NCBI GenBank assembly: GCA_030407315.1
Contig: JALQPE010000230.1
Span: 36,035 to 100,034, forward strand
DNA from: Asparagopsis taxiformis
Lineage: Eukaryota > Rhodophyta > Florideophyceae > Bonnemaisoniales > Bonnemaisoniaceae
Reading direction: 5' to 3'
DNA: 64,000 bases
Both the position numbers and the translations under genes were made by a program. The notes below the pieces were generated by a model. It ran no database searches, was not told the DNA's origin, and saw only the letters and a program-made list of their open reading frames with translations. Of this stretch, positions 13,456-23,798 are shown one piece after another (position 1 is the stretch's first letter; every line of letters starts with the position of its first letter).

Positions 13456-14640
13456 TGTCGATTCGACTTAGGGTAGTGAGCCGATTCGGCTAAGCACCGC
13501 GAGGTGTTCGAGCCCTCCTGTCTCGGTAGTCAGGCTCAGGTTAGAGGTGGTAGAGCTAAGGCGGATCGCCTGCTTGACTGTGGGTTGTAAGGCCACACAG
13601 ACGATACGTCGAGAATCTTGGTTCAAGTGATACTGCTATGCAGGTGAGAGGTTGGCTTGTCAGGCCAACCCTAAAGGGGTAGAAGGGATAGCGCAAAAAC
13701 TGTATCAGTAGTACACTGAAGCGGTAGTGTGTGACGGTGATACACCGGATGTCAACGGACACTTAGTGTGTGAGAGGAATGACCAACGGTCGAGAAGGAA
13801 ATGAGGGGGAGCTGATACAGCGTGAATGGTGGTCTACCAAGCAGATGAGGGTCCCTGATAGGTGGAAAAGGGGTGAGTGGGCACGTGAACCACGAGAGGC
13901 ACGTGCAGGTAAGAGACCCTGGAAGGGCAGAGGAGAAGCTGATACAGCGAGATGGCGATGCCAGAGGCGCTGGTACAGCGGTAAGAGTAGGGCAGTACTC
14001 GTGCCACGCACTATAGCCACAGGCGGAGTAGGCAAACAGTTACTGCGATCCGCAGGATGGGAGCGAAGCGACACGATCGGGTCCGGTGGTACACCAAGAG
14101 GCCGAAGACTCCTGATAGAGGGGCACGCGCGCCACAGGCTGCGCGTGGTAAGGGATAATGCTGATACAGCGGGTGGAGTGCCAAGGGCAAACGCTGGATC
14201 AGCGACGAACGGGTACCCGAAGGGTGCCAAGTACTATAACCAAGGGAGAAGCAGGCTGACTCAGACGGCGAAACGCACCTTGGGAGCAAAATGACAACCG
14301 AACTTCCGGTAACTTTACAATCGAAGAACTGGGCGATCCGCCGTAAAATAAATACTATGTTACAGCACGGTGGCTAGCCCTAAGTGAACTTCTGCGGTGT
14401 CGGTGGATAGGCTAAATACTGGTACAGCAGGGCGGTCGGAAAAACCCTAAATGAATGGCGTGGCAGGCGTGGTACACGCAGAGTCAGTGTCTTGTGCAAC
14501 AGGGTTAGTGTATATCACAGTGTGCCACTGGTTCCACGTGTATCGTGTCCAGTGTGTCACTGTAATTAGCATAAATATCAGAAAGGTTTGGAAAGTAAAA
14601 GTTTTCAGAAAAACCATTACACAGTTTAAAAGTGGTACAT
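13456..14640. other. structured insert of unknown nature inside copia integrase
   Basis: This block, about 1.2 kb, interrupts the integrase reading frame. It is GC-rich at 13460-14440 and more AT-rich after that. A small inverted motif, GCTG-N3/4-CAGC, recurs at 13811, 13938, 13969, 14160 and 14193, with a near match at 14419. Many other short complementary pairs are present. Open frames exist on both strands but show no domain. Boundaries are approximate because the flanking integrase is itself decayed. Confidence 0.5.
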
Positions 14641-15239
14641 CATGCCAGGCGACCCGCCACTTGGCATAGCACCACAATTTGTAATCCTGGATGTGGGCTG
14701 CAGCAACTTTCTTTTGTGCTGCGAGGTAAACATGGAGGAAACGGTTATGCTCGCCAAGAAAAGTAGCAAAGTATCAGTTGCCTTGAGTAGATGTATTGAG
14801 AGGGCCACAGGTATCAGTGTGGATATGTGCACATTTCGATGCAGTGCGTGGTTTGGTATGAAAAGGGGGGTGGGTTGCTTGCCTAATGTACAGCCGGTAC
14901 AATTGATGTAGGGAGGCTTGTGTTTGAGCGTGTCGGGGAGGCCTTGTACGAGACCTTTGAGAGCCAATTGTTGAATCCGGGTGGGTGTAGGTGACCGAGG
15001 CGGATGTGACAGTTTTGATAGTAGCGGTCTACAGCTTTGAGTTGTTTTGATACCGGGGGAAGCGTGGGGTGTAGTTGGGGTGGTGTTGCTTGGCGCGCAT
15101 CCATGGATTGGATTATTCGTTTTTTGTTGGGTACATGTTGGTGTTGACGAGGGTTAGGGAAATAGGGCGGTTGGTGTGGTAGCGGAGGTTGTGATTGATT
15201 GTGTGGGGATGGTGTGGCAGTTGAGATTACCGGGGACAT
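14641..15239 (-). pseudogene. Ty1/copia GAG-pre-integrase and integrase N-terminus
   Basis: The minus-strand frames show the pre-integrase zinc region (RLGHLHPPGFNNW, then NCTGCTLGKQ). Decayed integrase sequence leads towards the first catalytic region. The piece joins the protease region at its 5' side (higher coordinates). Its 3' side meets the insert at about 14640. Frameshifts separate the pre-integrase and integrase pieces. Confidence 0.65.
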
Positions 15240-16235
15240 TGTCGCTGGGAACGGGGTGGTCGTGTGGGGTGGGATTGGTAGGCGTTGTGTGTTTCTATGT
15301 GGACGGGAAACTGTGGATCGTGAGTTGGTTGATGGAGGGCAGGGGGGTTTGTGGGGACGGTGGTGCTTCAGTATTGGGAGGAGGACGGGATGCGGGTGAA
15401 GGAGATCGTGTCAATGGGCGCTTGTGGTGAAGGCGGAAGGGTTTAGGCACTGTGGGTATGGCCTAGTATACGGGGGCGGGGGATGTAGGCTGTGTAGGTG
15501 GGGGAGGGGGTTTAGTGGATGTGGTATTGTTACGGTGAGTACGTGCACCGTGAGCCTGGGTCGTGTTGTTGAAGTGAGTACCAGCGGTTTGTTTGAAGGA
15601 ATGAGTTGAAGGGTTGAGAAAATACAGGTTGTCTGTACGTGGGGCTGTAGCACAGATTATGTGACTTGGTGGTGACGGCTGGGGGTGTGTGATGTATGCA
15701 GCATTGGTTTTGAATATGATGTCATATTGTTCGGCCAGTTAGGATACTGATAGGAGGTTGTGGGATGCATTAGGTAGTGATACAGCATGTGGGATTGGAA
15801 TAGTCGCTTTTGGTGTGAGGGGTATTTGAGCAGGTCCCTGATGCGTGATAGCAGCTTGGTGACCTGATGCGGTGAGGGTTGTAGAGGGATTAGGAGACAT
15901 AGTGGGTTGGGGGTATCGCAAGTGTGTGGGTGTTGCTCCAGAGTCGAGTAGATAGCAGGATGAATCATTGGAGTTTATTGTGCTGAGGTGAGGGGAATCA
16001 GACGGTTGGGTGGGGGCTTGGATGGAGACGGTGGTGGAGGGGAGTGTGTATATGATCGGATGTTCCATTTGCTGTTGGTAAATCTGGGGGTGAATGGGAG
16101 GGTGGGTAAAGGTGTTGGTGGGGGGTAAAGTAGTGAAGGGTGGGGGGATGACGGGATAGGGTGTTGTTGTATCTGGTTGGCCTGCGGTTTGGATGGGGAG
16201 GGGTTGTAGAGTTTGAGAAGGTTTCGGCGGGTAAT
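15240..16235 (-). pseudogene. Ty1/copia Gag C-terminus and aspartic protease
   Basis: The minus-strand frame at 15739-16235 is Pro/Thr-rich and then shows CYLLDSGATPTHLR, the copia aspartic protease active site (D-S-G-A). It ends in SHNLLSVS, also typical of the family. The frame before 16235 continues into the Gag zinc region at 46655-46938, from which it was separated by the gypsy-1 insertion. Rejoined across the 5-bp duplication, Gag zinc region and protease would lie in different frames, so either a Gag-Pro frameshift or decay is involved. Confidence 0.75.
16231..16235. repeat. target-site duplication, left (GTAAT)
   Basis: GTAAT here and at 46650-46654 flank gypsy-1. Both sit in copia coding sequence that becomes continuous when gypsy-1 and one copy are removed. 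A 5-bp duplication is normal for Ty3/gypsy integrase. Confidence 0.7.
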
Positions 16236-17276
16236 TGGTGCACGCCGCTAGCACCCTGTGCGCCGTGACAAGTGCTCCCTGCTCCTATTTCAACGCCGTC
16301 CAATTAACGTAACTTTGTATGACATTTTTTGGCACGGCGCGTTTTACACATTGTTAATTGGCTGTTGTAATGATTATGGCAGGTCAAGCTGCCCTATCGA
16401 TATTCAGTATCGATCTGAACCTTTCATGCCCTACGAAGGCTGGCAAGAGTCGCCCTGCGTACCTTGCCCTTGCAATGATGTTTTCTGTACTTGTTTTGCG
16501 TTTGGGATCCAGGGAATGTAGTATACGTGGCAATTCCGAAATTGCAAATATTTACGATTTCCGCGGAATTCGAATTTTGGCGGACACGACCGGCGACAGC
16601 AATGCACGAACATTGCTGGCGCCTGCGCACGCGCAACCGGCACACGTGTGCAACGAACGTATTGGCAACGGCCACCGGACCAACGGGTCCCTAAGTGCGA
16701 CCCACAAGGTCCTTTCCCATTCGGGGACGTTACGAGCAGTGTTTACACTGTAAAGCGATGCCATCGTGGCTATATAGGTATTGGCATCGTGCCGGGAGGG
16801 AAAGGGGACAATTATCGAACGAGCAACGGCTCTAGTCTACGACTGACTTCTACGTTTACGTTTTCGCCTAACGAGGCTTCGTCTCCGTCGAGCTGCGTAC
16901 TCCCTACCCATCGCCGCACGTGAGGCTGATCGCGTGTAGTGCCTACGGGCTTGGTTGAGAGCGCCTCCGGTGACGTGCCACCTCGTTCGTTAACGTAATC
17001 CTCGCGTGGATTGTTGCGTCGTGACGCTCGTGTCTACTCGCTAACCACTCTACCTTCTACCGTTCTAACAATACAGTCAAACACCAGCGGGTGGCACTGT
17101 TGCTTCGTTTCGTTAAGGACAGCGTGTCCGTAGCTCGTACCAGCTACTTCTAGAACTAACGTCGTTCCACAGGGAACAAGGGAACTAGAAGGAATATATA
17201 TCTAGCTTCTTAGGTCAGGACCTCGAGAATAAAGGACACCATCGTAGCGACATTATTGTTCTACATGCGAGCAAAA
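16236..17276 (+). repeat. gypsy-1 5' long terminal repeat
   Basis: It starts TGGTGCACGCC and ends GCGAGCAAAA and matches the 3' repeat over both ends. It is 1,041 bases long; the 3' copy lacks 660 internal bases. A TATATA promoter candidate sits near 16772 (GGCTATATAGG). The outer ends are set by the GTAAT duplication, which leaves an unusual AA 3' end instead of CA. Confidence 0.82.
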
Positions 17277-17316
17277 GAGATCACTTGCTGAAGTTTTGAA
17301 CTCCCTGTCTATTAGC

Positions 17317-18260
17317 ATGGCTCAAGCGGGGCGTCTACTGGGCAACCAATGTTCGCACCGATTTCGCATCCTGAGCTGCCAAAATTGGGGCGAAATCCAA
17401 TACACAATTTTCTTCTCGCTAGAGAAAATTACTTATTGCGTGTGCAAGATGCTGTGTCCTCTGGGAGCTCCATAACACCTGTCCCGCTGCGTTCTTCCAT
17501 CGATCGTGATCTTTTACTGTCACAAATTTCATCTGAAACCTTCCCTGGTGTTTCCAAATTTGATGACTTGACCGAAGAGGTACTCGAGGCGTGGCTAAAA
17601 GAAAAAGATGAGGTAAAATTGGAATCAATCTCGCTAGAAGATCTGGAGGAAACTATCAAGAATGGAATCAAAATTAATGTGCATGAAGCTGATGCTGAAT
17701 TGCGCATTCAATCATTGTTCACTGACTACCAGACGCTGTTAAGGAATCGAAAATGGGAACGTTTGATCGAAGACAAACCGCAGCTGGCTGTACGGCACAT
17801 ATGTCAGCTTTTGAAGCCACCAATTCTTAAAATACGAATGGAACAGGATATTGAGCTGGGAGTAGATAATCTGGAGGAAGATTGGCTTCTCTTCTACAAA
17901 AGAGTTGTAAAGAGAGCTATTGCATGCGAAGAGTATGTACCAATCAAGAGTATTGGAAATAACAGTGCGAAAGTGAAACCAACGAAGAAAGGTAATCAAG
18001 GGAATGGAACACACAACTCTGAGGGTGGTACGAATTCGTCCAGACCACCAAGAGCACCAAGTGTCTGAAAGACATTTCAGATAAATCGATTGTACCAAGG
18101 GAAGGAAAGGCTCTTCCCGATTGCTTAAACCCTCGATGAAACGGTAAGCATTATCTGAGGGACTGTACTAAGTCCTCGGAAGAGGAAAAAGAAAAGTATC
18201 TCAGGGATTTCGAGACAATCGAGCGAAACAAGGGGGGCTCAGCAGGTTATCACCGGATCC
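17317..18260 (+). pseudogene. gypsy-1 Gag, frameshifted
   Basis: Gag would form the cytoplasmic particle. The ATG at 17317 gives a short start (MAQAGRLLGNQ) that needs one extra base near 17348 to join the main frame at 17349-18068. That main frame aligns with gypsy-2 Gag: ISHPELPKLGR against VSHPELRRLGR, and DRDLLLS in both. After the stop at 18066-18068 a CCHC-like knuckle continues near 18120 (CLNPR, stop, NGKHYLRDC), itself broken by a TGA. Gag is therefore disabled by at least one frameshift and two stops. Confidence 0.75.
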
Positions 18261-18990
18261 ACCCGTATTGACAGAATCTCGAGATAATGTAGATACTATT
18301 TATCCTGGACGCCTTAATGCTTCACTGGCAGACAAGGTTCCAGTCATTTTAAATGGAGACTACGGTACAGACCATGCCTCTTCAAGTCAGTATCATTTGG
18401 AGAAGTGTGCGCAAGCAGGAATATTTGTGGCGGTACTCCCATTGCCATCGCAATTAAGATGGGTCTAGCGTTACAAAGTATTGGTGAAGAAGGAAATGAA
18501 GTACTGTACACAGCAAAACAGGAAGGCATGCGTATCGATCACCATTAATCTACCACAAGGACCATTAAGACTTCGAAACGTCAAGTTTTTGGTATTTGAT
18601 GCTTCAATGCCCGAAGTACTGTTATCAAGGCCGCTGTTACAATCTATCGGGTTTAATCTGGACAAGCATTTGTCTGCTGTACGAACATTATATCATGATG
18701 CAGATTTCTCTCATGTCGGTTTCACAGTGGATCAAGATGCTCAACAAAATATGGCGCAGTGTGATAAAGGGGCGCTCTCAAGATTGCTTCTAGCACCGGT
18801 GCAGCAAGACAAAGAATCTTTGCCAATTGATGAGTGTGAAGAATATGTAAATGATGGTAACACTGCAAGCATTGCATCAGCTCTTCCTCCTCAAAATGGT
18901 CGTTCAGTTGATCATACATCCAACACAATACTGTCAGGTGAAGGCCAAGAACTAAACCGGAATGAATTTGATGACACGAGCCTTCAGTAG
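18261..18990 (+). pseudogene. gypsy-1 retropepsin-like protease region
   Basis: The frame starting at 18268 carries ILNGDYGTDHASS, which matches NGDYGSDHAAL in gypsy-2 at the place where a retropepsin D-[ST]-G-A motif is expected. It stops at 18468 and resumes in another frame at 18481-18990 with RKACVSITIN and MPEVLLSRPLLQSIGF, the C-terminal half of the protease fold, followed by an acidic linker. The Tyr in place of Ser/Thr within the active-site triplet is shared by both gypsy elements in this window. Confidence 0.6.
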
Positions 18991-19777
18991 GACATCATGA
19001 TCAAGTTACTACCCGTAATTGCCTCGACAAGTTAATAGAAGATGCAATTGACAATGGACTACCAAAGGAATATCATGCAGAAATGCGTTCTTTAGTGTTT
19101 GAATTCGCTGACATCTTCCGCACCTCTTTGGGAGCAGATACTCCTGCTGCAATCGAACCTATGAGAATTATGCTAAAGCGCGATGCAGCACCGGTACGTG
19201 TTAAGCTAAGAAGATATTCGCCGAGTCAAGCGTCTTTCCTACGAAAGAAGGTGGATGAAATGGTTAATTAGGACTAGTATACCCAAACAACACAAGCCAG
19301 TGCGCTTGTGCGCCGCTAATAGTACCTAAGCAAGGTGTCGAGAAGTTCAGATTTACTGTTGATCTCAGGCCTGTTAATAATCAGACCATCCCTTATGTTT
19401 GGCCGATGCCCGATCTCGAACCGGTAAGTAACAAGCTTGCTGGAGAAACTTATTTTGCAACAATGGACTTATGCCAAGGTTATTGGCAGCTACCATGACA
19501 CCGTTCTTCGTAGGAATGTCAGAGCTTTATTACCGAAGATGGAGTTTTCACTCCGACACGAGTGATGCATGGCCAAACCAATTCGGTCTCATATCTGCAG
19601 AGCAGTGTACAGAAACTCTGCCGTCCGATCCGGGATTATTTTTATTATGGCTGGATGACATGCTACTCCATTGTCGTACCGATGTAGACTTGATGAGGAC
19701 TATGCGTTCCTTTTTCAATATGTAAGGAGCATAAGTTGAAGCTACATGCCGGAAAGTACTAACTGTATCTGCAGAAA
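18991..19777 (+). pseudogene. gypsy-1 reverse transcriptase, heavily broken
   Basis: Pieces are readable across at least three frames: PVRVKLRRYSPSQASFLRKK near 19190-19255, KFRFTVDLRPVNNQT near 19345, MDLCQGYWQ near 19465, and the catalytic WLDDMLLHC near 19650. Stops fall between the blocks. The order matches the intact gypsy-2 reverse transcriptase. Trp replaces the usual Tyr/Phe before the two catalytic Asp residues in both elements. Confidence 0.75.
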
Positions 19778-20640
19778 GTGCGATGGTGTGGCCGCTATAT
19801 CTGCAAAGATGGAATAAGACTGGATCCAAGCAGATTCTGTGCTCTGAAAGACATGGAACCTCCAATTACTGGAGCAGATTTGCAGCAGTTCTTGTGTGCT
19901 GCCAATTGGATGGGGCAATGCGTCCCGCAGTTTACTACCATAGTCAATGAGCTTCACAATGCATTGGAAGCTGTTTACAAGCAGGCTGGGAAGCGAACGA
20001 AGCAAGCTGTTTCAAAGATCAAATTGAACGGCTTGTGGAATACTGTTCAACAGAATGCGTTCATCAAGGTTAAAGAGTCGCTTCTAACTTCTGCTACACT
20101 TGCCCACCCAGACCCAGCTAAGATCCTTTGTTTGTTTACAGATGCTTCGGAAAATCACTGGTCTGGTGTTCTCACTCAAATACCCAAGGCTGATATGGAC
20201 AAAGAGTTCTCATTGCAGATGCATGAACCTCTTGTATTCTTATCAGGCTCATTCGAAGGTTCCAGTGAGCGTTGGTCAACAATTGAAAAAGAAGCGTCTG
20301 CAGTTGTGGAGTCAGTTACTCGATTAGACTACATGCTGCTGCGTCCGGAAGGGTTCTGGCTGTTTACGGATCATCAGAATCTTGTGTTTATTTTTGATCC
20401 TATCTCTAAATCGAAGGGACTGGGTAAGCATGTTCTTCTCAAGGTTGAGCGCTGGGCTATGCGTCTTTCATCGTATCGCTACACCGTCGTTCACATTAAT
20501 GGAGAAGACAATTGCTGAGCAGACCTTCTTTCTCGTTGGGGTGCTGTCGCTACAAACCAGTTCAATACTCCCACATACCGTGCGTCACTTTCGTCACTCT
20601 TTGTTGCACCTGTTGCCCCAGATTGGGACCCTGATATGAA
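19778..20640 (+). pseudogene. gypsy-1 reverse transcriptase connection and RNase H
   Basis: A 246-residue frame (19778-20518) holds the reverse transcriptase thumb (TGADLQQFLCAANWMGQ) and RNase H with CLFTDASENHW, the region of the first catalytic Asp. WSTIEKEASAVVESV carries the Glu and LFTDHQNLVFIF the later Asp. It ends at a TGA where gypsy-2 reads on through a Trp codon (GEENCWADLLSRWG), so the stop is a point change. The remaining frame to 20640 is shifted. Confidence 0.8.
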
Positions 20641-20759
20641 TTGGCCTAGGCCCTCAGACCTTCTCGCTGCCCAAGAGGCCGCAATTGAAGGAGGGAGAAG
20701 CCAGCACAGGAAACGAAAACTAATGGACTATTCACGAATTCCAATGGCTCAATTGGATT

Positions 20760-21430
20760 CCTACATCAGCAGTTGAGCTTCAATTACGCATTTGCGTCAT
20801 TGCACATTGTGGCAGTGGTGGAAATCGTGGAGCAGCAACAACGTTGACACAAGTGAAGGATAACTTCTATTGGAGTACCATGGAGAATGACATAAACACG
20901 TTTTGTAAGTCCTGCTTACACTGTTTGTGTACCTCCAATGGATACAGAGTACCTAGACCTTTAGGTCATGCATTGCATTCGGACAAACCAAATGAAGTTC
21001 TTCATTTTGATTACTTATTCATGGGACCAAGCTCTACTGGGGATAAATACGTCCTCATACCAAAAGATGATGCTTCATCTTTTGTGTGGCTAGAGCCAGG
21101 CAAAGTGGCTGATGCAGATACAACTACAGAAGTGCTCCTACGCTGGTTTTCATTGTTCGGTGTTTGCTTCACGTGGGTTTCAGACAGGGGTTCACATTTC
21201 AAAAATGCAATCATGAATGCACTAAATCGACGTCTCCATGCGCATCACCATTTTACCACAGCGTACTGTCCCCAATCTAATGGGACAGTGGAGAGTGTTT
21301 GTAAACAAGTGCTTCGATCTGCTAGGGCACTTCTGTCTGAGTTCAGGCTTAATGAGAAGGATTGGCCACTGATTGTTGGTTTGTTTCAAAGTATCTTGCC
21401 AAGATGTGGTTCAGTGAACCACTCTAAACA
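20760..21430 (+). pseudogene. gypsy-1 integrase, interrupted by element A
   Basis: The zinc-binding HHCC domain is visible (AHCGSGGNRG near 20805, then FCKSCLHCL near 20905). The catalytic core follows: LHFDYLFMG with the first Asp near 21005, WVSDRGSHF with the second near 21180, and YCPQSNGTVESV with the Glu near 21280. The frame runs into element A at 21431 after VNHSKH. The missing C-terminal part resumes at 45532, where the same protein continues. Confidence 0.85.
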
Positions 21431-21475
21431 TCTGTGTTCTCGGAAATGGACGCGGACGTCCACAACCTCTAGTAC
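21431..21475. repeat. element A left terminal inverted repeat
   Basis: It begins TCTGTGTTCTCGGAA and matches the complement of 45487-45531 at 37 of 45 positions, including GACGTCCA and CTCTAGTAC. The same 45 bases start the second copy at 55737. Confidence 0.75.
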
Positions 21476-21780
21476 ACCTAGTATTACTAGGCGGACGTCC
21501 ATGTTCTCCAGTATTTTTGGATGTCCGCCTAGAACCGGACGTCCATGCGGTCTAGTACGTCTAGTATTACTAGGACGACATTCATTGTTTCTAGTACAAC
21601 GGATGTCCCCCTCGGGATGGACTTCCACCATGTCTATGTCCACCTAGGACGGGCGCCGGTTCAGAAATTCAAAAATTTCGAGCCCAGAAATTTCTGCCGC
21701 CGTGCTCGACATGGATGTTCGCATCCATCACGGCGACCACTCTATTTTTCCTTGTCGGTCGACTTCAGTTTCTTCTTTAA
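21476..21780. repeat. element A left subterminal repeats
   Basis: GGACGTCC recurs with CTAGTAC and TAGTATTACTAG blocks in both orientations (for example near 21493 and 21537). This is the usual appearance of a transposase-binding subterminal region. It is nearly identical in the copy that begins at 55737. Confidence 0.65.
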
Positions 21781-22990
21781 TTTTTTCATCCTCTCGCTCA
21801 CACCCCCTTCCTGTTGGTGCTCACCTCCCCCGTACTGTACCTCAAACACCCCCAATACCACTCTAGCACGCATTTTCAGCTACCTATCCCCGCTTCCACG
21901 GTGCACACCTCCATTCCATACCTATTTTTCTGCTCTACCCTACAGATTTCGTATAACCAGTCCTCATACTACCTCAGAATAGGGAAAAGCGCCCCCTATC
22001 TCCTCGACCATGGTCTCCCCCATCACCTTTGAAACGTATTGTTCTTCAATACCCTCTCTCCTGTACCTTCAACCCCTCTCCTTCGCCCTCTACACAAACT
22101 TCCCCTGCAGCTTACTCTTCTAAAACCTCTCACTCCCCATCCCGTACCCGACCTGCTCCACCCCTCCCTCCCTCAGCTGCTCCATGCCCCCACGCCATCC
22201 GCATCTTCGATACCGTATACACCACCACCACCGGCCCACGCTCCCGCTCCCCCGCCGTCTCCCCAGAAACCTCCCCGCTCTGAACCACATATCAACCCCC
22301 ACTTCGCACCCATCCTCCCGCTCCTTCCCTCCCCAAATACAATAACCCCCTTCTTCTCCATCACATCCCCACTCACCACAGCCAGAACAGACGCCACCCC
22401 CTTCCCGCCTCTTTCTCCTCACTTTCCTAAGAACCCCGGGTTGAAGGCGCCGAGAGGAGAGGGCCTCTCCTCTCGGCGCCTTCAACCGCACCCTCCTACG
22501 GTCCCACCTAAACACCTCCTCCACCCTCACTACCCCAAACACCCCGCAGCGTCTCCCCAATCCCCATAATATGCTCGTCGGCACTCCTCTCCGAATCACA
22601 CTCCAATCTAAACCCGCACTCCGTACATTTCCACCCCCCACAGAACACATCCTCATACCACAGAAGAATTTTCTTCCTCTCATACCTCATCCTTAAAACC
22701 TCCATCTGCTCCATGTAAATTTCGATTTAAATATTTTCTCAACTATGCAATCTCAAACATGTATGAGCCTATGCCTTTCCGCTTCGTCAACCCTGAATAT
22801 TTATATTCAAGTATTCATAAAATAGGGCCACCACATCCCTATCCCGTTCTGCAAGCTTTACAAACCACCAGACGCATACTCCACAACTATACAACAAACA
22901 CTACTCGCTATTTCAGACGACGCGGTACACAAGCAGCGTAGTCTCAACCTTCCGTAACGCCTTCCCTGATGCGTACAAGTGCGAAACACG
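21781..22990. other. pyrimidine-rich non-coding region of element A
   Basis: About a kilobase of strongly C/T-biased plus strand. Long frames here (for example 22039-22569) are Pro/Ser/Thr-rich products of the base bias and are not conserved in frame with the copy near 56.1-57.1 kb, so I do not call genes. Confidence 0.6.
22439..22487. repeat. perfect 24-bp inverted duplication
   Basis: Two perfect 24-base arms (starting GGTTGAAGGCGCCGAGAG) flank one base. The homologous site in the second copy near 56760 has only one arm, so the second arm was gained in this copy. Confidence 0.85.
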
Positions 22991-23620
22991 TCTAGACGTA
23001 TATCAGAAGTGAGTGCGGAAATCTTCGGCACAGGAGATGCTGGGCCACCGAATTGATTTTTCGGAATTTTAGAATTTCTGGGCTGGCCAGAAGTGCAATC
23101 GAGCTGGACATCCAGCAGACGTCCAGTAGTGTTCGTCGTGAGAGAGTGGGGCGGGACCATGATGAAACAAGGACCAAGACCTGTCCCCGGCGTATTGAGC
23201 CCGAAATCGACCCTTCGTAAGACGCGATTTTGGCTTACAGTTGGTGCTTACAGAAGCCAGTGATAACCCCCAATCGGGGCGGGGGCTCCGATTCCTGGGG
23301 CCGTTGTGGCCAAATTAGACACCCTGATTTGAATTAAATTTGGGCTATTCTCAAAAACATGCACATGTGAACATGTTTTCGAGATGGGGGTGTGCCGTAC
23401 GGCACAATCGACCGCCCAAATCGTTGATTTTTGCAAGATTTTTTTGTGCCTGAAATTGTAGAATTTTTGGGCTGGCCAGCAATGCATCTGAGCTGGACAT
23501 CCACCGGACGTCCATTTCAGGTTGATCGTGTATCGTGCACGTCCACCCATTACCGGAAGCAAGTAGGCGATGAAGCACGTACAAACCAAATTGTTCTGCT
23601 ATTTCTAGCATAGACCATCG
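22990..23620. repeat. element A palindromic module, left of gene (copy 1)
   Basis: This holds the shared module: TGGGCTGGCCAG, a GGACGTCC-type site, GGGGCCGTTGTGGCC, then a core at 23319-23411. In the core, arms CTCAAAAACATG/CATGTTTTCGAG enclose CACATGTG, and GTGCCGTACGGCAC is a perfect 14-base palindrome. Confidence 0.75.
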
Positions 23621-23798
23621 AGTCTAGAGATGTGAGGGAATCGTCCTGGAAATCATGCTCCAACCCACGAGGGAATGGACAATCCAGTTTGAAAGCATGG
23701 AACGGAAGTACATTATAGTAGGTTCATAGATTGAAAGTGATAAAGGAGATGGTTATATTCTCGATAATTGTTTACCGAAGTAGTTGTTGTTAAGCTAT

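Noticed and set aside
13456..14640. Group II intron
   Set aside because: I could not identify a credible domain V, a GTGYG start or an intron-encoded protein.
22039..22569. Long Pro/Ser-rich frames in the pyrimidine-rich region (also 56351-57322)
   Set aside because: They are open on both strands because of base bias, and frame is not kept between the two copies of element A.
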